Shown here one piece after another: positions 58,201-64,000 of a stretch of DNA of 64,000 bases. The stretch comes from Sipunculus nudus. Lineage: Eukaryota > Annelida > Sipuncula > Golfingiida > Sipunculidae. Position 1 is the first letter of the stretch, and every line of letters begins with the position of its first letter. The notes beneath the pieces are model-generated. The model was not told the DNA's origin, searched no databases, and worked only from the letters and a program-made list of their open reading frames with translations. A program made the position numbers and the translations under genes. The stretch spans positions 35,447,229 through 35,511,228 of the forward strand of contig CM049314.1 in NCBI GenBank assembly GCA_026874595.1, given 5' to 3'.

Positions 58201-61200
58201 TTATGACAATCAAACCAGCCTTTCCTGAGGAATCTGGATATTTGTATGTTTTTTGCATTTTTATTTTCTGGGGTGCCCAAACATATCCTGAAACTCTGAG
58301 TATAAAGGTCACGGTAACCAAATTTCAGGTGTCTGGGTAAAACTTTTGAGGAACTCTCAGGATGTCCAGTCAGGAGATTCTCGGTCCAAAGGTTCTGATA
58401 TATGCCTCACTTTGGTATCAAATTTTCAATTATTCTTGGGGGGGGGGGGGGGGTGCTTATGAGGCCCCTAGCTCGGAGGTATATATAACAGGGACCTAAT
58501 TTCAGCTTTCCAAGTATATTTTTTCATGGACCTCCCTGGATGTCAATTTAAAGATCCAGGAACCAAAGGCTACAATTTCTGCCCTGTGACGACCGCATCT
58601 GTAAAGGTATAAAAAAAAGAGACAAAAGAGAGTCTGCGGGAACTGACGAAATACTCCTTGATCAATATGCATGCAAAGAATCATGGTGATCAGTGCACTG
58701 GGTGTTCAGATACTGGACCTTTTGTATACAACTTTTAATAATTATTCTGGGGCATTCTGAGCTCCATCGCTCATAGAATAAGGGTAACAGAGACCTAATT
58801 TCAGGTGTTTGAAGACACCTTTATAGTAACTCTCATGATATCAAGAGAGAAGATTCTAGGACCGTTGATTATGATTTATGCCCTGCTTTTGTATCAAATT
58901 TTCAATAATTCTCGGGGCTATCATAAGCCCCATAGCACGAAGAACGTGGAAAACAAAAAAAAAACTTATTTCAGGTTCTCAAGGAGATTTTTCATCGACA
59001 TCCCTGGATGTCAAATTCTGGGTCCAGCGGTTATGATTTGTGCCCCTTTTATTGATGACTACATCTTTGAAGGTCTCAAAAATAGAGAAGAAAAAGTTGC
59101 CTAAAATTCTAAATAAAAACAGGTGGCGCCACCAGTCTACAGGAATTGAAAAACATACAACGATGAAAATGCATACAAAGATTCATGCTGATCCAGTCAC
59201 ATACTGGGGCTTTTGAATAAAATTTACATTATTCTGGTTGTACTTCGGAGCCCCATAGCTAAAAAAATATGGGTAACAGAGACCTAATTCCAGGTTTCCG
59301 TGGTGATTTTTCTGAAGGAACTGGTGAAACACTCTAAGATGAATATGCATGCAAAGAATGATGGCGATGAATGCATAGTTGTTCAAATACTGGAGATTTT
59401 GTATCAAATTTCTAGTTATTCTTTGGGGTACTTATGAGCCCCATAGCTCGGAGGATATAGGTTATAGAGACCTAATTTCAGGTTTCTAAGGAGATTTTTC
59501 ATGGACCTCCCAGCGTGTGAAGTAAGAAGCTTCCAGTTCTAGCGGTTACGAATTGTGCCTGGGTAACGCACGAGCGGACAGACGGACGGACGGACGCCGT
59601 ACAAAGAGTGGTCGCGATAGCTCAGATCTTTTTCAGTCAGCTGAGCTAAAATAGACGTTTTCCAGGCGAAGCCACAGAGGTAAAGCTCGACAGTGTTTGA
59701 GGGGCTCAATTTAAATATATATAAGAATCTCTTTACTTTGTGTGACCTATATATGTTTTTCTGATTACATTTAAACATGATTTTTGCAGCTCGATTGGAT
59801 AAGACGGGTTAGGTTTCTTCTATATATTCCCTTTTGTTTAAAGACAGATTCGTTGTTGGTGAATTATTTAAGGTGTTCGTTTAAATGTCTGGCGTATGGT
59901 AGCTAGTATCTGTTATATTGTTATATTGATACAACTCATCGTCGATTTTAACAGGGCCAGGGCGCGTTAATTGGAGCCGCCATTGTCAACATGTTCATTG
60001 GATACTCGGGCTTCATTGGCGTAATTGTTTCCTACGTGCGCCCCCTAACGGTAGCCGTGATCATTACTCTTCTGGGTTTTCCGTTATCAAAGATTGCAGT
60101 GGACATTTGCGCAAAAAGCTGGCCTATAAGTATAACGTAAGTTTAAAAAAATGCATAAAGTCGATTCCATCACATCTGTCCAAATGTGGTTTCACTATAA
60201 TATGTGTTACATGAACTTTAGCATACCTTTGAAGCCCAAGCATGATGTTTTATTGCTCTTACGATGAAATTGTACAAGGTCGCAAATTTAAATAATGTCT
60301 TACTTGGTTACATAGCTGAATTGCCTAAAGCAAAAACAACTGAATTACTGGTATCTAAAAAAATAGCGGCAAAAAAAACTGAACAGAAGGAATGATTCCG
60401 ATGTAGACATGAACAACCTAATATTGAAGGGAGAAGAGTCATGTTATAAATACTTGTGATATAGTAATGAGCGGACGTTCATAATGGATTCATAGTGGTC
60501 GTCACGCTAGGTTTTATTGTTCTTTATTGTTCCAACCGCCGAACGTCATAATAACTTTGGGCAAATGTATATATTTTATGTGTCTGTATTCTCATTTAAT
60601 AAAAACAAATAATTGATGCAACAAACAGGTCTGTCATCCTGGCCAGTATTTTAGGACAGTATCTACATCAAGTGAGAGTTCCTCTGCCATCATTTTCGTT
60701 CAAGAAGAAAAAGTGTGAAGTGAAACGTGCAGCTATTTTTATGGCATACCCGGTAAATAAATTAACACCTACACCTGTATAGTAGTGTTTCACACTGCGT
60801 GTTTACTGGGTTTCGCCACCAAGCGCTTGGCGTAGGACAACAAATGTCCAGACGAACGAATGCTTAGATGTACGATGCTACATTCCGTTTGAAAATTTTT
60901 TTTGCGCTGTGCCGACCGCCTGGTGGCAGTAAACCCTAAGCTATAAATACAGTAGTTAAGTAGAAGGTATTTTAAAGAGTTAATGCAAAGTAAAACCTTT
61001 TCAAATTGATTGTCTTTCGTTGTTACATATATTATATTATTTTTAATACTTTTATTATTATTATGATTATAATTTTAATAATAATAATAGTTATTATTAT
61101 TGTAGTATGTATTATGTCTGAATACCTCCGATAGAGGTGTTATATTTTATCAATGGTTAAGTTGTTTGTCTAAGTGCACTTCAACGCTAAAAATTCAGAA

Positions 61201-62347
61201 CAGATTTTGTCGAAATTTTGTGGAAGGTAATTAACTCCCAAGGAATAATTCATGAATTTTTGGAGATAATCTCAAGTATCTAAAAAAATGGGAACTACCT
61301 ACTTAAGGCCCAGTTTGTTATCGATAAAACACGGTTATCAACTTTAATGGCATTTGTTTACACACTAGCGACATATGTTGGCTACAATTAACACTAAAAG
61401 TTCAGGTCCATTATATTAAAAAATATCGTTATATTAAAGAAGAAATTAATAGATATATCTGGAATAATGAAAGCAACTAAATCTTGTCTAATTATAAGAG
61501 GCGGTTTTCCTGTCTGTGTCTGTTGCATGTCTGCTTTCATTTAAAGAAAAAGCAGGCTCAAATGACCAGAACCCAACAGAGCACTCTTACGTGCAGTGCG
61601 CATGCTCGTGGAAAAGGTATATAATGCTTCTTCATATCCTTCAAAATTATTCCTACCAATTTATTCACATGATGAATTTATGTTCATATTCTCTCGAAAG
61701 GTGTTATTGGCATTGATTTTTGCCTGGGTGTTGTGTGCATTCTTGACGGTTGGAGGCGCATTAGAAGGTCCCGAATCATGGAAAGCAGCGATGAGAACCA
61801 ACACCACAGCGCAGGCGCTAAAAAGAGATAACACATGGATTAGATTCCCTTTACCGTGTAAGTGTCTTTACCCGTGTTTAATATTAACAATATTTACTTT
61901 TTTAACACTTAACATCATGTCTAAGTCTCTCCATGGCTTGCCAGAATCGTATCATATAATGTCGCATAGCATTAGGAAATTGTATACATGGTATAAATTT
62001 ACTGAAATTTAAAGGGGTTAACCCCTCTTTGTCTGCATTTAGATGTCATCTTCATTCTGATTTTATATATAGTTATTCTCTAAACCCAAATATACAGGAT
62101 TAACGGTAAATACTATGGTATGTTATAACTGAGGGTGCTTGTTTACCTTGCTTGTTACAGAACAGCAAAATAGTGTGATATATTCATGTATCGATTGTGA
62201 GCCTTGTTTGGGGGCGTGGGGGGGGGGGGGGTAGAGTGGTTCTTTTCCTTTGGAATGTCCCACGGTAAGGCCCCTGGATCGAAAAAGAGAGGAACGGTAT
62301 ATGTTTATTTAATGATAACTCTCTCTCTTTCTGTTTCTTTCTCTGTT

Positions 62348-62383
<36 letters not shown>

Positions 62384-62384
62384 A

Positions 62385-62415
<31 letters not shown>

Positions 62416-62436
62416 ATAAGGTATAGATAAATATAT

Positions 62437-62509
<73 letters not shown>

Positions 62510-62762
62510 ATAGAGTCGGCCACTCCAAAATTTAATGACTGTCCTTGTGCATTGGATTAGCTCCAACCTTAACCACTTCAGCTGATTTATTTTATTGTGC
62601 TGTTTATTGTAGTTCAGTTTGGAATGCCTACATTCACGGCCTCTGGTATACTCGGGATGCTGTGCGGGACCTTCGTGAGTACACTAGAGAGTATCGGTGA
62701 TTACTACACGTGTGCCCGGCTGGCTGGGGCACCCAGGCCTCCCAGGCACGCCATGAATAGAG
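55277..62762 (+). CDS. SLC23/NAT-family transporter, copy 3, exons 1-8 intact, 3' part not in window
   Basis: Exons: 55277-55447, 56239-56396, 56827-56909, 57228-57388 (or from 57249), 59955-60136, 60629-60752, 61701-61857 and 62613-62762. Lengths of exons 2, 3, 5, 6 and 8 are identical to copy 1 (158, 83, 182, 124, 150), and all phases agree. The N-terminal cytosolic tail is acidic and unlike copy 1. Exon 1 ends LGLQ and exon 2 begins HFLLVFLAQ, restoring the helix-1 Gln-His pair. Exon 4 has sequons NFT and NTT in the extracellular loop. Exon 8 keeps [19 protein letters not shown]. No stop, frameshift or splice loss was seen in exons 1-8. The first Met is four codons later than in copy 2, because the earlier codon is ACG. 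Exon 9 should follow within a few hundred bases, but I find none up to 64000, so the gene is either cut by the window edge after a long intron or truncated. About two thirds of exon 8 residues match copy 1. Confidence 0.88.
57705..58010 (+). repeat. tRNA-derived SINE in copy 3 intron 4
   Basis: A box at about 57715-57734 (TGTGGCTCAGTAGAAGAGCG) and B box at 57760-57772 (GAGTTCGAATCTC), followed by a body with 'cgtgccaaacggccttg' and a 3' 'cgccaggatataaaatgag' end. Copy 2 lacks it, so it arrived after the duplication or was lost there. Confidence 0.7.
58020..59640. repeat. Degenerate tandem array in copy 3 intron 4 with GGAC-rich end
   Basis: Units carry 'tcatggacctccctggatgtcaa', 'ggtccagcggttatgatttgtgcc' and 'tatgagccccatagctcggag'. 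The first landmark recurs near 58350, 58530, 58830, 58990 and 59500. The array ends with GGACAGACGGACGGACGGACG at about 59575 and 'gcgatagctcagat', a terminus common in mollusc repeats. A G homopolymer lies at 58439-58453. The short open frames here are not genes. Confidence 0.7.
62219..62231. repeat. G homopolymer in copy 3 intron 7
   Basis: Run of G at the boundary of a GGGGGCGTGG segment. Confidence 0.9.
62310..62508. repeat. TC / TCTG / TA compound microsatellite before copy 3 exon 8
   Basis: (TC)n with TCTG units passes into several interrupted TA blocks; equivalent to 49540-49683 in copy 2 but longer. Confidence 0.95.
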
Positions 62763-62848
62763 GTATAAACATTTATGAGGAATAAAATTTATGTTTAATA
62801 TGTTTTGTAATAGCTAAATGCATCCATTTTTATTGCTAGCTTAACTAA

Positions 62849-62850
<2 letters not shown>

Positions 62851-62914
<64 letters not shown>
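62851..62914. repeat. TA microsatellite at the end of copy 2/3 homology
   Basis: Sequence just upstream still aligns with copy 2 ('gctagcttaact.agtata'); after the TA run no alignment is visible. Confidence 0.9.
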
Positions 62915-62917
<3 letters not shown>

Positions 62918-64000
62918 AGAACGTGTTTATTGTATTATATCAGATTTCATGTATATGTACAACATATTCATGCACGTCATACATTCAATAATCACATAGA
63001 AACTGTGATTATTTTTACTAATCTCAAGTAATGAACAATATCAGGAGAACAGTCTATGAAGACATCCGTAATAACAATGTTCATATAGTTAGCGTACGCT
63101 CTTTCTCCTTGATTCACTCAGTCGACTAAGCTCGACTTTCTCAGATAGCGTAAGCTCCCGCCTAATAGTACGCGTGGTGCCACCTGGCGACGTTGCCTTA
63201 AACTATCCTGGTTCAGCTGTATCATACAATAATCAAAAAAATTATGACGACGTTGACAATGCGAGGATTGTTATGGCTACGAACCTGGGAACATACGTTT
63301 TTTATAGGTGAATGTAGGTCTAGTCTTAGTTAAACTTTTTTGATGGTGGTTGTTTGGTTTGATTTGTTTGATGATGAAGGCACCCGAGATTAAACGAAAA
63401 CCAAGGAGCTTGTGTACGGCGGCATGGTACAAACAACTACGGAGCTAGCACATGTTTGACACTGAGCAGATCAGTTTGAGATAATTGAGCAAAACTAATA
63501 AATTAATATCAAACAGCCCCTTACAATAAAGTGGCTAAGTCTACAGTTAGATATTGTGTGTTGAGATCAGGTACGCATGAGTAATCGGCAGCCGTTTAAT
63601 CAATTTATTGACCCCGCGGTGGAGCGAATAATATGCAACTTCGCAACGTGTGAATGATCAACCGAGAAATAAAGGGACACGATGTTTAACGCTTCACCCT
63701 TGTCGTGTTTATCATATGAGCACGTTACCGCGAGACATGAGCACGTACTCGCATTAAGGTTACAACTGAGGATTGCATAATCCTTTGTGTTCTAGTCTAG
63801 GGAACAACAATAGTACAGTGGCCTTTGATGTCGCCCGGGGCGAGTGTTCAGTGTCCGCCGGAGATGGCGTATCGTGTTCTTATTTGTCAGGTCCGTTTAC
63901 TATTAGAATGTTGGTTTGAGTTGAAATCTGCTGTCCGTTGTCCGCAGTAGTGAGGTGTCCGCCTTATACATCACATATAGGAATCACATATATATATATA
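62915..64000. other. 3' end of window, no exon recognised
   Basis: I searched by eye for SLC23 exon 9 (TEG..., GSG...TSY..N.G) on the plus strand and found none. CpG-containing patches at 63080-63260 and 63590-63960 are less AT-rich than the surroundings and may belong to another repeat. Confidence 0.35.

Noticed and set aside
1-64000. CRISPR array, bacterial operon or phage features
   Set aside because: All genes are split by spliceosomal introns and no direct-repeat/spacer array exists; the window is eukaryotic.

Overview
This window is animal nuclear DNA: AT-rich, split genes with GT-AG introns, many TA/AG/TC microsatellites, polymerase-III SINE heads and remnants of copia-like, pogo-like, LINE and tyrosine-recombinase elements. 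The GGTCAAGGTCA-type tandem arrays, the GGACGGACGGAC tail repeat, the SINE cores and the copia-like Pol all point to a mollusc-like lophotrochozoan. The species cannot be fixed from sequence alone. All gene models below were assembled by eye from open exons, splice dinucleotides and phase agreement.

Left part (1-30 kb). Positions 1-2950 are a degenerate tandem array. A lipocalin gene follows on the + strand (3401-6288; the signal-peptide exon was not found). Next come a tyrosine-recombinase element remnant (8541-9400, -), a long gene-poor stretch, and the 3' part of a C-type-lectin-like gene (15393-16518, -). A broken Ty1/copia-like element (about 17.7-22.5 kb, -) has other repeats nested in it. 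A pogo-like DNA transposon with TA target duplication lies at 26258-27485, and a LINE tail at about 28.0-28.25 kb.

Right part (30.5-64 kb). This is a tandem cluster of SLC23/NAT-family transporter genes (the ascorbate/nucleobase permease family), all on the + strand. Copy 1 (30538-41021) has 13 exons that join in phase into a 608-residue protein, the normal family length. It has two GC-AG introns and one intron that appears to end in TG. Copy 2 (44799-51267) is an unambiguous pseudogene with frameshifts, stops, lost splice sites and missing exons. Copy 3 (55277 to at least 62762) keeps exons 1-8 intact; exons 9-13 are not in the window. Copies 2 and 3 and their roughly 3 kb upstream flanks form a recent segmental duplication of about 10.5 kb. 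Copy 1 is an older paralogue.

The genes do not form an operon. The transporter cluster is a gene family expanded by tandem duplication, while the lipocalin and lectin-like genes are independent neighbours.
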